Of a stretch of 64,000 bases of DNA, positions 35,611-45,989 are shown piece after piece. Under the pieces are notes generated by a model. The model ran no database searches. It was not told the DNA's origin and saw only the letters and a program-made list of their open reading frames with translations. The DNA comes from Massilibacteroides sp. (GTDB lineage Bacteria; Bacteroidota; Bacteroidia; Bacteroidales; Tannerellaceae). The stretch covers positions 1 to 64,000 of the forward strand of contig NZ_JAQWCQ010000015.1 of assembly GCF_028705895.1 (NCBI RefSeq), given 5' to 3'. The number at the start of each line of letters is the position of its first letter. Position 1 is the stretch's first letter. Both the position numbers and the translations under genes were made by a program.

Positions 35611-37635
35611 ATGAATTTTGAATTATCATCTCCTTTTAAACCGACCGGAGATCAACCTGAGGCTATTGCGGCTCTGACTGAGGGGTTGTTTAGTGGAGTG
35701 CCGTTTCAGACGCTTTTGGGGGTTACCGGTTCGGGAAAAACCTTTACGATTGCTAATGTGATTGAAAAAGTACAACGCCCGACGTTGATACTAAGTCATA
35801 ATAAGACATTGGCAGCGCAGCTATACAGCGAATTCAAGGCTTTCTTTCCCAATAATGCTGTGGAGTATTTTGTTTCCTATTACGATTATTATCAGCCCGA
35901 GGCTTATCTCCCGACAACGGATACATATATAGAGAAAGACCTTTCTATCAATGACGAAATTGATAAGTTGAGGTTGCGGGCGACTGCTTCTTTATTGTCC
36001 GGACGAAAGGATGTTATTGTTGTTTCGTCGGTTTCTTGCTTGTATGGTATGGCTGACCCAAGTGCGTTTGCTGAAAAAGTGGTACATCTGGAGGCCGGCA
36101 TGCAGATTGACCGGGATAAAATGATCCGACGTTTGGTTGATGCATTGTATGTAAATGATAAGGTTGAATTCAGGCGCGGAACATTTCGGGTTAATGGTGA
36201 CAGTGTCGATATTTTTCCGGCGATTGAAACTTTTGACGGAATGGCTTACCGGGTTGAATTCTGGGGGGATGAGATAGAGCGTATTTCTTCTTTTGAACCA
36301 GACACGGGGCGGGAGATAGATGAACAAACGGAGTTGAATATTTATCCGACGAATTTGTTCGTTACTACGCAGAATCAGATAAACAAAGCTATCGGTCAGA
36401 TTGATGTAGATCTCGGAACGCAGGTGGAGTATCTGAAATCAATTGGTAAGCATTTTGAAGCAAAACGTTTGTATGAACGGGTAACTTTTGACTTGGAGAT
36501 GATACGTGAATTAGGGCATTGCTCGGGGATTGAGAATTATTCGCGTTACTTTGACGGAAGGGAGGCAGGAGAACGCCCTTATTGTTTGTTGGATTATTTT
36601 CCGAAAGACTTCATGCTTGTTGTGGATGAGAGTCATGTGACCATTCCTCAGATACGGGCAATGTACGGAGGAGATCGTTCAAGGAAGCAGAATTTAGTGG
36701 AATATGGTTTTCGTCTTCCTGCGGCAACGGATAATCGTCCGTTGACATTTGAAGAGTTCGAGTCGCTGATTTCATGTGCTATTTATGTCAGTGCAACACC
36801 TGCTGATTTTGAATTGGAAAAAAGCGAGGGGGTGATTGTTGATCAGGTGATTCGACCTACCGGATTGTTGGATCCGGTAATCGATATCCGTCCGACGATG
36901 AATCAGATTGACGACCTGATGGAAGAGATACAACGTTGTGCCGCGAAAGACGAACGGGTTTTGGTAACCACGCTGACGAAACGGATGGCGGAGGAGCTGA
37001 CTGCTTATCTGACAAGGATGGGGGTGCGTTGTAATTATATCCACAGTGATGTGGAAACGTTGGATCGTATTCAGATTATGGACGATCTGCGAAAGGGATT
37101 GTTTGATGTGTTGATTGGAGTAAACCTGCTGCGTGAGGGATTGGACTTGCCGGAAGTCTCGTTAGTAGCCATATTGGATGCCGACAAGGAGGGATTCCTT
37201 CGCTCGCATCGTTCGCTGACGCAAACAGCCGGTCGTGCAGCGCGTAATGTAAACGGGAAAGTAATTTTCTATGCCGACAGGATTACAGAAAGTATGCAGT
37301 TGACCATAGATGAAACAAACCGCAGAAGAGAAAAGCAGTTAGCTTATAATGAAGCCCATGGGATTACCCCTACTCAGGTGAAACGAAATACATCGTCATT
37401 GCTGTCCGAAAAGCAGTCTGAAACGGCTGAACCATACGCGTATATAGAACCCAGTATTAGTCTTGTCGCTGATCCGGTTATAAGTTATATGACCCGTCCT
37501 CAATTAGAGAAAGCAATTGAACGAACCCGCAAACAGATGACAGAAGCCGCTAAGAAACTCGACTTCATTGAAGCCGCTCAGTTCCGCGACGAATTACTCA
37601 AACTACAGGATTTATTAGCTACTAAAAAAGAATAA
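35611..37635 (+). CDS. uvrB: UvrABC excinuclease subunit B
   Basis: 674-residue DNA-damage recognition helicase of nucleotide excision repair. Walker A is GVTGSGKT near residue 38; the damage-probing beta-hairpin YYDYYQPEAYLPTTDTYIEKD (in two parts, near residues 90-111), the DESH box, helicase motifs LREGLDLPEV and QTAGRAARN, and the C-terminal UVR motif (LEKAIERTRKQM, AAQFRDEL) that binds UvrC are all present. Length is normal. Confidence 0.97.
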   Translation: MNFELSSPFKPTGDQPEAIAALTEGLFSGVPFQTLLGVTGSGKTFTIANVIEKVQRPTLILSHNKTLAAQLYSEFKAFFPNNAVEYFVSYYDYYQPEAYLPTTDTYIEKDLSINDEIDKLRLRATASLLSGRKDVIVVSSVSCLYGMADPSAFAEKVVHLEAGMQIDRDKMIRRLVDALYVNDKVEFRRGTFRVNGDSVDIFPAIETFDGMAYRVEFWGDEIERISSFEPDTGREIDEQTELNIYPTNLFVTTQNQINKAIGQIDVDLGTQVEYLKSIGKHFEAKRLYERVTFDLEMIRELGHCSGIENYSRYFDGREAGERPYCLLDYFPKDFMLVVDESHVTIPQIRAMYGGDRSRKQNLVEYGFRLPAATDNRPLTFEEFESLISCAIYVSATPADFELEKSEGVIVDQVIRPTGLLDPVIDIRPTMNQIDDLMEEIQRCAAKDERVLVTTLTKRMAEELTAYLTRMGVRCNYIHSDVETLDRIQIMDDLRKGLFDVLIGVNLLREGLDLPEVSLVAILDADKEGFLRSHRSLTQTAGRAARNVNGKVIFYADRITESMQLTIDETNRRREKQLAYNEAHGITPTQVKRNTSSLLSEKQSETAEPYAYIEPSISLVADPVISYMTRPQLEKAIERTRKQMTEAAKKLDFIEAAQFRDELLKLQDLLATKKE

Positions 37636-37637
37636 TC

Positions 37638-38492
37638 ATGCGTGTCGGTTGCCTTATACTTTCTATCTTGTTTGTCTCTTTATGCGCTATAGCTTCAGAA
37701 TCTGTTATTTATACCACTGATCTGGATAAACAGCGATTCGGACAGTACATAGACTATATACAAACCAAAGAAAGAACTCCTCAGGCGGTGTTGATGGCAA
37801 CTGCCGATTTCTTTTTGACTGTTCCTTATGTTGCTTCCACGCTGGAAAAAGAGCCCGAAGGGTTAGTTGTTAATCTTCGCGAGTTAGACTGTACTACTTT
37901 TGTGGAAACCGTGCTTTCCTTGTCCAAAACGGTTTTAGATGGCGAGCCCACCTTTGAGTCCTTTTGTATAAACCTGCAGTTATTCCGTTACCGGCATGGA
38001 ATAATTGACGGATACACGAGCCGGTTACATTATACGACCGATTGGATATATGATAATAGCCTGAAGGGATTAATAAAAGATATAACTCAACAAATAGGAG
38101 GGGAGGCATTACCTGTATCCGTATCGTTCATGAGTGAAAATCCGGATAAATACAAATCGTTGAAAGGAGATTCCCTACGAATTGAGAAGATGGCTACTAT
38201 TGAACAGTCAATTAATAAGCGTTCATACTATTACATCCCCAAAGAACGGATTGACGCCCTTCGCAACGGTATTCAGGAGGGTGATATGATTGCTTTTGTT
38301 ACTTCCATCAAAGGATTAGATGTGTCTCATGTTGGCCTGGCTAAATGGAAAGACGGAGAGCTCACCTTTATACATGCGTCTTCCTCCCATAAAAAGGTTA
38401 TTGTAGAACCTCGTACTCTGCATCAATACGCGGAAGCAATAAAAAGCAATAAAGGAATTATTGTTGTCCGTCCGGTGTTTTCGGAAAACTGA
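37638..38492 (+). CDS. DUF1460 protein, NlpC/P60-like amidase
   Basis: 284 residues with a signal peptide (about 1-20, ending AIASE). DUF1460 proteins are papain-like hydrolases that may cut the amide between muramic acid and L-alanine in cell-wall fragments. The catalytic Cys is in LDCTTFVE near residue 83 and the His in DVSHVGLAKW near residue 230. Begins 2 bases after uvrB. Converges on the DUF5686 gene. Confidence 0.88.
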   Translation: MRVGCLILSILFVSLCAIASESVIYTTDLDKQRFGQYIDYIQTKERTPQAVLMATADFFLTVPYVASTLEKEPEGLVVNLRELDCTTFVETVLSLSKTVLDGEPTFESFCINLQLFRYRHGIIDGYTSRLHYTTDWIYDNSLKGLIKDITQQIGGEALPVSVSFMSENPDKYKSLKGDSLRIEKMATIEQSINKRSYYYIPKERIDALRNGIQEGDMIAFVTSIKGLDVSHVGLAKWKDGELTFIHASSSHKKVIVEPRTLHQYAEAIKSNKGIIVVRPVFSEN

Positions 38493-38523
38493 GCTTTTCT
38501 TCTACCCATACTCTTTCCGGTCA

Positions 38524-40692
38524 TCAGAATAATTCAAAGGCAAAACGAAGACCGAATCGCTGATACTCTTTTCCTTTAAAACTGACGAATCCTGCAATGT
38601 TAAAGATGTGATTACCGATACCGTAACCCACCTCGGTATAACTATTCAGGACGGGAGTCCATAGTTGCCCGAAATAAAAACGTTCGGATAGGACATATTT
38701 GGACATACCTTGCTTAAACAGATGAAGTAGAATAAACGGACTCTCGTACATGAAATGCCCCTGTACATATTTGTCTGATGCATTATACCATTCCCGTTTA
38801 AGTAAATGGAATTTTCCCCCTATTTCTTCGCTCCATCTGTCGGGGAAAAAACTTTGTCCGAAAAAGCGGAAGTCCGCAAAATAAACCGACTTCTGCTCTG
38901 TATATAAGCCTCCACTTACGTTGTAACTTAATACCCTACATAATCCTAACGATACCGCTTGTTGCACGTTTGCCTCTACACGACAATAATCTCCGTTACT
39001 GTTTAATATACCCGGAATAGCCTGAGCTATTTCTGCTGTGATAGTCGGATAGAAAGAATACATATATTCCTTCTTCCGACCTACCATGCGATAATATTGT
39101 CTTGGTGTATAAGATAGGTTAATAACCGGCGTGAAATCCGTATAATCTTTATTTACGATGTCGTTGATGTTTTCGTTCTCCATCACCCTGTGCTTTTCAG
39201 AAGGAGTACGGAAATAATAAGAAAGCCCTGCCGCAGCCTGTAATCCGTGAAAAACTTCGATGTTGTGACGAATGTCGGCAAAATACGATTTAAAATAAGG
39301 CAGATCCAGTTTGTCAAAATTGAAAGTCGAGTCCTTAACCTGTTCTTTGATCTCCTGCATAAACACAGACGAATAACTCTGATACGTATTTCCGACTGAA
39401 AAACTAAGATACCCCAATCGTTGCGGACAATATTCAAACTCACCACTCAGTTTCAGAAATAACTCTTTCCTTTTGAATATGAAACCGACTTCCGGACGAA
39501 AACGCAACTGACGTCCGTTTTCATAGTTTTTAGTAAACCGTAATAATTGCCTGTAAGTAACTCCATTCAACTTGGAATATCCTAATTGAGAGGGGTTTAA
39601 TAACCCCGAATAACGAAGCTCAGTACTCCGCAAGTCCATATTAATCGATCCCGTCAGGTTTTCCGTAATTTCCAGATACTTTGAAGTGCGACTTGTATCG
39701 GATGCTGCTTCTGACTTCGTGTCCATGGCATATAACCTTTTCTCTTCATTGGTGAGCGGACAATCGCGATAATGATTCCAATAACTTGAATTTCTTATAA
39801 TAGGGATTTCTTTCTTGGATAAGCTGTAGTAATTAGTCAGGTCAAGCGATTTTTTTACTTTAGTCAGTAAATTGTCATTCTGCCATTCTATTTTCCGGTA
39901 GTTGAAATTAGAATGATAGACCGTTTCAATAATATTCCCCAGCAGATTCACTCTCATTTTAAGATCGGCATTCTCAGGGAGGATAAATCTCTCCGTGTCC
40001 CGACAATACGACATAACAAGATTAAAATCCGCAAAAGAATACCGTCCGCTTATGTCGATTTTATCGATTGTCCACCATTTATCCATTACATAAATGTTTC
40101 CCGATACTAATTTCTGACTGATAACTTTAGGTATAAACTGAATATTATAAATCCTCCTGTCCTTATAATTCTCATATCCCAGAAGCTTGAATTTATAATA
40201 AGAAAAAGCATTAGGAGAGATCGGGGTAAGCAATTCCTCCTTATACAGAGTCGCAGAATATACATTTATGTTCAGGAAGTTGAGCGCTTCTTGTTGTTTC
40301 TTTTGATTTGGAATGCTGTTCCCTGTAATTGCTTTGATTTCGTGTTTGTAAATATTGGGGGCGTTGAATTGCGAAAAACTAAGCATTTCAAAAAGCATAT
40401 CCCTGTTTTTACGATTAACAGGAAGTATATGATGAGCCAAACGAATCAAGGCGTTATTTTGCAGAATCTCGGTTCGCCCTTTTATATATATATCCGCTTC
40501 ATACTTGGATAACGTCTTTTCATAGATCGCAGCATTAGAAATAACAGAGCGCATAATTGAATCTGCGGTCTCATTCAAAACCTCAGCACTGTCCTTAGCT
40601 GATAAAACACCTTTACTCGTGTCCGCTACGGTTAAAGCGGTTAGTTTACATGTGACAGAAAAAAATATAAATATGAATAATAGTTTATTCAA
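38524..40692 (-). CDS. DUF5686-family outer-membrane protein
   Basis: 722 residues with a signal peptide (about 1-20). The DUF5686 region starts near YEADIYIKGRTEILQNN; conserved features are NIYVMDKWWTIDKIDISGRYSF and RNSSYWNHYRDCPLTNEEKRLY. The C-terminal two-thirds alternates aromatic strands and ends FGLRFAFELF, a barrel terminus. Many relatives begin with a carboxypeptidase-regulatory domain; this one does not. Function unknown. Confidence 0.85.
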   Translation of the reverse strand: MNKLLFIFIFFSVTCKLTALTVADTSKGVLSAKDSAEVLNETADSIMRSVISNAAIYEKTLSKYEADIYIKGRTEILQNNALIRLAHHILPVNRKNRDMLFEMLSFSQFNAPNIYKHEIKAITGNSIPNQKKQQEALNFLNINVYSATLYKEELLTPISPNAFSYYKFKLLGYENYKDRRIYNIQFIPKVISQKLVSGNIYVMDKWWTIDKIDISGRYSFADFNLVMSYCRDTERFILPENADLKMRVNLLGNIIETVYHSNFNYRKIEWQNDNLLTKVKKSLDLTNYYSLSKKEIPIIRNSSYWNHYRDCPLTNEEKRLYAMDTKSEAASDTSRTSKYLEITENLTGSINMDLRSTELRYSGLLNPSQLGYSKLNGVTYRQLLRFTKNYENGRQLRFRPEVGFIFKRKELFLKLSGEFEYCPQRLGYLSFSVGNTYQSYSSVFMQEIKEQVKDSTFNFDKLDLPYFKSYFADIRHNIEVFHGLQAAAGLSYYFRTPSEKHRVMENENINDIVNKDYTDFTPVINLSYTPRQYYRMVGRKKEYMYSFYPTITAEIAQAIPGILNSNGDYCRVEANVQQAVSLGLCRVLSYNVSGGLYTEQKSVYFADFRFFGQSFFPDRWSEEIGGKFHLLKREWYNASDKYVQGHFMYESPFILLHLFKQGMSKYVLSERFYFGQLWTPVLNSYTEVGYGIGNHIFNIAGFVSFKGKEYQRFGLRFAFELF

Positions 40693-40819
40693 TTATCTCT
40701 AATTTAGTATCGTTACAAACGTAAAAAATAAAAATGAGAAAGCTTGTAATATCCTCTAAAATCTTAGATACTATGCAATTATTAAACAGAAAAGTATTAA
40801 TGATTTAAAAGAATTGTCT

Positions 40820-40827
40820 TATATTTG
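40820..40827 (+). promoter_or_regulatory. Putative Crp/Fnr gene promoter (-7 box TATATTTG)
   Basis: Exact TAnnTTTG match 29 bases before the GTG start; a 7-codon frame (40840-40863) lies between and overlaps the start. Confidence 0.55.
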
Positions 40828-40855
40828 TGCTTCATAAGTATGTTATATAGCAGTC

Positions 40856-41557
40856 GTGGTTAAGCAACAACAAGGAGAGGTCGATCTGTCGGCCAGTTTA
40901 TCAGATGTATGGAGGGTTTTAACAGACAAAGAAAGGGAAATTCTCCGGAGTAATTCGACGATCCAGCAATTTAAACGAAATGAGTTAATTTATTGCGAGG
41001 GCGACGAACCCAAGGATATGATGTGCTTACTGAGAGGTAAGGTGAAGATTTTCAAAGAAGGCGTAGGCGGACGAAGTCAGATTATACGAATGATTAAACC
41101 TGTTCAGTATTTTGGCTATCGGGCGAATTTTGCGCAGGAAGATTATCTGACGAATGCGGCTGCTTTTGAGGCATCTACGGTTTGTTTGATACCTATGTCT
41201 GTCGTTACTGACTTGTTGATGGGGAATACCAATCTGGCCTTGTTTTTTATTCGTCAGCTTTCAGTTGATCTGGGGATTGCTGATGAACGGACTGTAAACT
41301 TGACTCAGAAACATATTCGTGGACGTTTAGCGGAATCTCTTCTGTTCCTGAAGGACAGCTATGGTTTGGAAGAAGACGGTGCGACGTTAAGTATTTATCT
41401 GGCCCGTGAGGATTTAGCAAACTTATCTAATATGACAACATCTAACGCGATACGTACTTTATCTACGTTTGTTTCCGAACGTATAATTGCATTGGATGGA
41501 CGCAAAATCAAACTTATTGATGAAGAGAAATTGAAAAAAATAAGTAAGATGGGCTAA
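40856..41557 (+). CDS. Crp/Fnr-family transcriptional regulator
   Basis: 233 residues: cyclic-nucleotide-binding-like beta-roll (about 25-135, CEGDEPKDMMCLLRGKVKIF), dimer helix, and C-terminal winged helix (LAREDLANLSNMTTSNAIRTLSTF). No Cys cluster for an Fnr iron-sulfur centre is seen, and key cAMP-contact residues are not obvious, so the effector is unknown. The start is GTG with no in-frame ATG nearby. A short reading frame overlaps the start. Ends in a clear terminator. Confidence 0.88.
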   Translation: MVKQQQGEVDLSASLSDVWRVLTDKEREILRSNSTIQQFKRNELIYCEGDEPKDMMCLLRGKVKIFKEGVGGRSQIIRMIKPVQYFGYRANFAQEDYLTNAAAFEASTVCLIPMSVVTDLLMGNTNLALFFIRQLSVDLGIADERTVNLTQKHIRGRLAESLLFLKDSYGLEEDGATLSIYLAREDLANLSNMTTSNAIRTLSTFVSERIIALDGRKIKLIDEEKLKKISKMG

Positions 41558-41589
41558 AACAGCAAAGACATTGTGTACAAGATATTGAA

Positions 41590-41621
41590 AAGGCTTTCGA
41601 TAAATAGAGAGTCTTTTTTTT
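41590..41621 (+). terminator. Rho-independent terminator after the Crp/Fnr gene
   Basis: AAGGCTTTC (41590-41598) pairs with GAGAGTCTT (41607-41615) using G-U pairs, then a run of T to 41621. Confidence 0.78.
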
Positions 41622-41727
41622 ATCCGTTTTCTGTTAATAATCTGTAATAACCCGAAGATTATAGTTGTAAACAACATTTGCTGTATCTTTTTACGAATTA
41701 GTAAAATAGTTTCTTCATAATTCCGTT

Positions 41728-41735
41728 TACTTTTG
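41728..41735 (+). promoter_or_regulatory. Putative promoter of the phosphoethanolamine transferase operon
   Basis: TACTTTTG matches TAnnTTTG, 69 bases before the ATG. Confidence 0.45.
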
Positions 41736-41803
41736 TACCTGTGTGCTTTGGATTTTTTTTGAGAGAGTTTATGTGTACATGTATTTCTTATTCCTTATTC
41801 TAA

Positions 41804-43522
41804 ATGCAGTTTTTTAATTATATAAGGAAATGGTGTCAGTCGCAAACCAGTTTTTATTTTGTGTTTGTGTTATTATCCATTATTCCTAATCTTGTCTTGT
41901 TTTTTACAGAACCACTTCCGTTTGTGTTAGGTTTGGCTTCTGTAGGTATTCCATTGGCTATAATGCTTTGTGTGTTAGTTCTTGCTCCTAAGCCGGGAAT
42001 TGTAGTCTGGTGTTTGTTACCTAAAGTGATTTTAGACGGCGGACAGCTTGTCTTATTATATCTTTTTGGAGAATCCGTTATAGCGGTAGATATGTTCCTG
42101 AACTTAACCAGTTCGAACGCTTCTGAAGCCAGTGAATTGCTGTCGAATATCTTCGTCGTTATTAGCTGTGTTTTTCTATTTTATACCTTGCCGACTCTGT
42201 TGTTGGCATTCCGTTCTGTCCGCTTGAAAGAAAAACTGACCGTTGATTTTAGAAAAAAATGGGCAAAACGTGGCGGAATGCTTTTGTTGGTAAGTGCTGT
42301 TCTATGTTCCTCATTCCCTTTGTTCGATTACTCATTCTCCGTTAAAAATGATATTTATCCGGCCAATGCTTTGTATAATTTGTATTTCGCGATTAATAAA
42401 TCCCGAAAGAATGCGAATTATAAGAAAACTTCGGCTGATTTTTCTTTTAAAGCTGTGAAATCAGACCGGGCTGAGAAACAAAGAGAGGTCTATGTTCTTG
42501 TTGTTGGTGAAACCGGACGGGCGATGGAGTGGGGTTTGTATGGATACGAACGCGAAACAACTCCTAATCTTAAGAAAACAGCAAATCTGGTCTATTTAAA
42601 GGATGCCGTGACACAATCGAATAATACGCATAAAAGTGTGCCGATTATATTATCTGCAGCAAGTGCAGAAAACTACGAGATACTTTATGAACAAAAGAGT
42701 ATTGTGACAGCATTTAAAGAAGCCGGATTTAAGACAGTGGTGATTGCTAACCAGAAACTGACGACGTCTATAATCGGTTGTTTCTATAGAGAAGCAGATA
42801 CTTTTATTGATATGAGTACATTTAAAACCGGTTCATATCTGAAATCATTACATGACGATGCTCTGCTTCCTTATTTAGAAAAAGAATTGACGAAATCGGA
42901 TGATAATCTCTTTATCGTACTTCATACATATGGATCGCATTTCAATTATTATGAACGTTATCCAAAAGATTTTTCTATATTTACACCAGATAAAGCAGAT
43001 GGAATCAGGGCATCTTTAAAGAAAGAATTGCGCAATTCATATGATAATACGATTTGTTATACCGATTATGTGCTAAGTGAAATAATCAAAAGACTTGACA
43101 AATCGAATACTTGTGCGGTTTTAGCTTATTTGAGTGACCATGGTGAAGATATTTTTGACGACAACAGAAATCGTTATTTACACGCTTCTCCAATTCCAAC
43201 ATATTATCAACTGCATATCCCGTATGTTTATTGGTTTTCGGAAGATTATAAAACCTGTTTTCCTCAGAAATTTGAGCAAGTAAAGAAACACGCGGATGTT
43301 CCGGTTAGCACTAATAGTCTATTTCATACCATGCTGGATATTGCGAGTATTAAAACCGATGTTTTAGATGAAAGTTATTCGCTTTCGTCAGAAACGTTTG
43401 TGATACGGGATAGAATGTATTTAGGAGATCATGACAATCCTGTGCCTTTCTGGAAAATCGGATTGAAGAAACAGGACTTTATCATGCTTGATAAATGGAA
43501 TATTGCATATGAAAAAGAATAA
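41804..43522 (+). CDS. Lipid A phosphoethanolamine transferase (EptA/PmrC type)
   Basis: 572 residues: five N-terminal membrane spans (to about residue 180) and a periplasmic alkaline-phosphatase-fold domain. The nucleophile Thr is in VVGETGRAMEWGLYGY near residue 234; metal ligands include SDHGED near 445 and HASPIPTYYQ. Transfers phosphoethanolamine to lipid A or another envelope glycan, lowering surface charge and raising resistance to cationic peptides. The 3' end overlaps the hybrid kinase gene by 14 bases. Confidence 0.9.
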   Translation: MQFFNYIRKWCQSQTSFYFVFVLLSIIPNLVLFFTEPLPFVLGLASVGIPLAIMLCVLVLAPKPGIVVWCLLPKVILDGGQLVLLYLFGESVIAVDMFLNLTSSNASEASELLSNIFVVISCVFLFYTLPTLLLAFRSVRLKEKLTVDFRKKWAKRGGMLLLVSAVLCSSFPLFDYSFSVKNDIYPANALYNLYFAINKSRKNANYKKTSADFSFKAVKSDRAEKQREVYVLVVGETGRAMEWGLYGYERETTPNLKKTANLVYLKDAVTQSNNTHKSVPIILSAASAENYEILYEQKSIVTAFKEAGFKTVVIANQKLTTSIIGCFYREADTFIDMSTFKTGSYLKSLHDDALLPYLEKELTKSDDNLFIVLHTYGSHFNYYERYPKDFSIFTPDKADGIRASLKKELRNSYDNTICYTDYVLSEIIKRLDKSNTCAVLAYLSDHGEDIFDDNRNRYLHASPIPTYYQLHIPYVYWFSEDYKTCFPQKFEQVKKHADVPVSTNSLFHTMLDIASIKTDVLDESYSLSSETFVIRDRMYLGDHDNPVPFWKIGLKKQDFIMLDKWNIAYEKE

Positions 43523-45989
43523 TCTTATCAATGACGATAAAAATAAACACCTTACACTAAAAGTAATATCAGGCTATACACTGTTTGCTATAGTAGCCTT
43601 TGGCTCTATTTTCTATATCCTCCATCTTATTAAAGCAATGAATACGGATGACGGTTCAGAGCAACAACAGAGAGAAAGAGCCTACCTGATAACACGTACT
43701 ATTTCACTGTTGAATGAAAGTGCAGCTATAGGGCAACCTATAGGAATGACTCAAGAACATTTTGATCTATTTAATGAAACGATGGATGAGACACAGGAAT
43801 GTCTTGATGAACTTCGACTGATGCTGACAGATTCATTTCATGTTCAAGGGGTTGATACAATAGGCGTTTTAATTGAAAACAAAAGGCTAAATACAGAACA
43901 ACTCTATGTGCTATGGCAAGATATGAGTTCGGATAAATTATACGATAAACAAATCAAGAAAATAGCGTCTGATACGGTTGTTACGAAAGTAGATAGAACA
44001 AATGAGATAGAGACAAAAAGAGATTCGGTTGTAATAGCTCGTAAGAAAAAAGGTTTTTTTAAGAGACTTGCTGATGCATTTGTTCCCCCAAAAGAAGATG
44101 TTGGTGTAGTAATAAAGACCATTAGTAATTCTAAATCCGACTCAACTATTAATATATACGATCCGAAAAATGGAACTTCTGATATTCTTAAGGAATTTCG
44201 GGAGAAGATGGATAAAGAGAGGAAACAGTTGAATTATAAACTTTATGATAAGGCTGCTGAGTTAAGACATAATAATGCATTGATTAATACGCGTATTAAT
44301 CAGATCCTGTATGCAATTGAAGAGGAAGAAATGGACGCTTCAATCGAAAAAATGGCTGCTAAACAGAAGCTATATACAGATTCAACGCGTATTATGGGGG
44401 TAGTGGCTATTGCTGCGATTCTGATTATTATAGGATTTGTGTTAGTTATCAGTAGAGATATTTCCAAAAGTAAATACTATAGACGCCAGTTAGAAAAAGC
44501 AAAACAATATGCCGAAGAGCTATTGGTGAAACAGGAAAAGGTCATGTTGACAATAAGCCATGATATTCGTGCTCCGTTATCTTCAATACTGGGATATGTT
44601 GAGCTGCTTCTGAAAAGAAAACCGGACGAGAGACAACGCTATTATTTGGAAAATATGAGCAGTTCTTCAAATCATATACTCTCTTTGGTAAATGACTTGC
44701 TTGATTTTCATCGATTAGACTCTGGTAAGATGGAGATTCAGAAAGTTCCGTTTAATATAAAACCTTTGTTTGATGATATTTTTGCCAGCTTTAAACCTAT
44801 TGCAGATGCTAAAAAACTGACTTTTAGCATTGATATGGATGAAGTGGATATGGATTTGACATATCTGGGGGATACGATTCGTATAAGACAAATAGTAAGT
44901 AATTTACTGTCTAATGCGATAAAATTCACAAATGAAGGAGAGGTACGAATGTCTGTTCGCATTCGGGATAAACAATTATGCTTGTCTGTCAGTGATACAG
45001 GGCAAGGTATTCCGGAAGAAGAACAGGCCGGTATCTTTGGCGAATTTACCCGTTTGAAAAAAGAAAAAGCAGAGGGTTTTGGTTTAGGACTTTCAATAAC
45101 GCGTAAACTTGTCGAACTGATGGGTGGCTCTATCTCCTTAGAAAGTACTGTAGGAAAAGGAAGTGTGTTTTATTTAGATTTTCCGTTGGAAGAAGTTGAA
45201 AAAAACACTACAGGAAGTAGCCCGGAACCTATAGAGGAAAAAGTTTCTGACATTGTCGCAAACGGACGTGTGATTAATTGCTTATTGGTCGATGATGATC
45301 CCCTTCAGTTGGCTCTGACTGAAGAATTATTAAAGCAAAGTCTCGTAATTGTAAAGACTTGTACAGATCCCCGGAAAGTGCTTGATCTGCTACGAGAACA
45401 AAAATATGATATTGTTATTACAGATATACAAATGCCGGGACTCAATGGCTTTGAGTTAGTAGGGCAGATTCGGGAGTCGGGAATTTCAGGGACAGATGTG
45501 TTGCCGGTAATAGCCTTATCCGCAAGTGTTGCAAATGAAAAAGAAACCTATTTCGACGCTGGATTTACCGGATTCCTGAATAAACCATTTACCGCAAAAG
45601 AGCTTATTGCTGTTTTGAATGATATTTTATCTACTGATCTGCAAATGGATACTAAACTGGATTTTACTTCTTTAACGGACTTCGCAGGGGGAGATAAAGA
45701 AGCTCTTAATTCAATTTTGTCAACATTTGAAAGTGAAACTTCTGAAAATGTAAAACGATTGAACAGTACACTTGAACAAACTGATCGTGATAAAGCTTCA
45801 AAAATAGCGCATAAAATGATTCCTGTTTTTTCTATGATAGGTGCCAATTCTCTTGTCCAACGTTTGCGATTGCTGGAGAAAAACGACGAAGAACTTTCAG
45901 ATTCTGCCTGGCGCTCGTTAATTCAGGAATTAAATACACAAATTGAAGTAGTAATGATGGATGTCGCTGAACAGAAATGTGGATTGTGA
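43509..45989 (+). CDS. Hybrid sensor histidine kinase with receiver and Hpt domains
   Basis: 826-residue membrane sensor. Two spans (about 18-40 and 295-318) enclose a periplasmic sensor domain of no known type. HisKA has the phospho-His in SHDIRAPLSS near residue 350; the ATPase domain has NLLSNAIKFTNEG and FGLGLSITRKL; a receiver domain (LLVDDDP, phospho-Asp in ITDIQMPG near 636) and a C-terminal Hpt (KIAHKMIPVFSMIG near 764) follow, so it can run a full phosphorelay. No partner response regulator is adjacent. The ATG at 43509 (MKKNNLINDD) is preferred over 43488 because it gives a shorter overlap with the upstream gene and a normal N-terminus. Confidence 0.9.
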   Translation: MKKNNLINDDKNKHLTLKVISGYTLFAIVAFGSIFYILHLIKAMNTDDGSEQQQRERAYLITRTISLLNESAAIGQPIGMTQEHFDLFNETMDETQECLDELRLMLTDSFHVQGVDTIGVLIENKRLNTEQLYVLWQDMSSDKLYDKQIKKIASDTVVTKVDRTNEIETKRDSVVIARKKKGFFKRLADAFVPPKEDVGVVIKTISNSKSDSTINIYDPKNGTSDILKEFREKMDKERKQLNYKLYDKAAELRHNNALINTRINQILYAIEEEEMDASIEKMAAKQKLYTDSTRIMGVVAIAAILIIIGFVLVISRDISKSKYYRRQLEKAKQYAEELLVKQEKVMLTISHDIRAPLSSILGYVELLLKRKPDERQRYYLENMSSSSNHILSLVNDLLDFHRLDSGKMEIQKVPFNIKPLFDDIFASFKPIADAKKLTFSIDMDEVDMDLTYLGDTIRIRQIVSNLLSNAIKFTNEGEVRMSVRIRDKQLCLSVSDTGQGIPEEEQAGIFGEFTRLKKEKAEGFGLGLSITRKLVELMGGSISLESTVGKGSVFYLDFPLEEVEKNTTGSSPEPIEEKVSDIVANGRVINCLLVDDDPLQLALTEELLKQSLVIVKTCTDPRKVLDLLREQKYDIVITDIQMPGLNGFELVGQIRESGISGTDVLPVIALSASVANEKETYFDAGFTGFLNKPFTAKELIAVLNDILSTDLQMDTKLDFTSLTDFAGGDKEALNSILSTFESETSENVKRLNSTLEQTDRDKASKIAHKMIPVFSMIGANSLVQRLRLLEKNDEELSDSAWRSLIQELNTQIEVVMMDVAEQKCGL

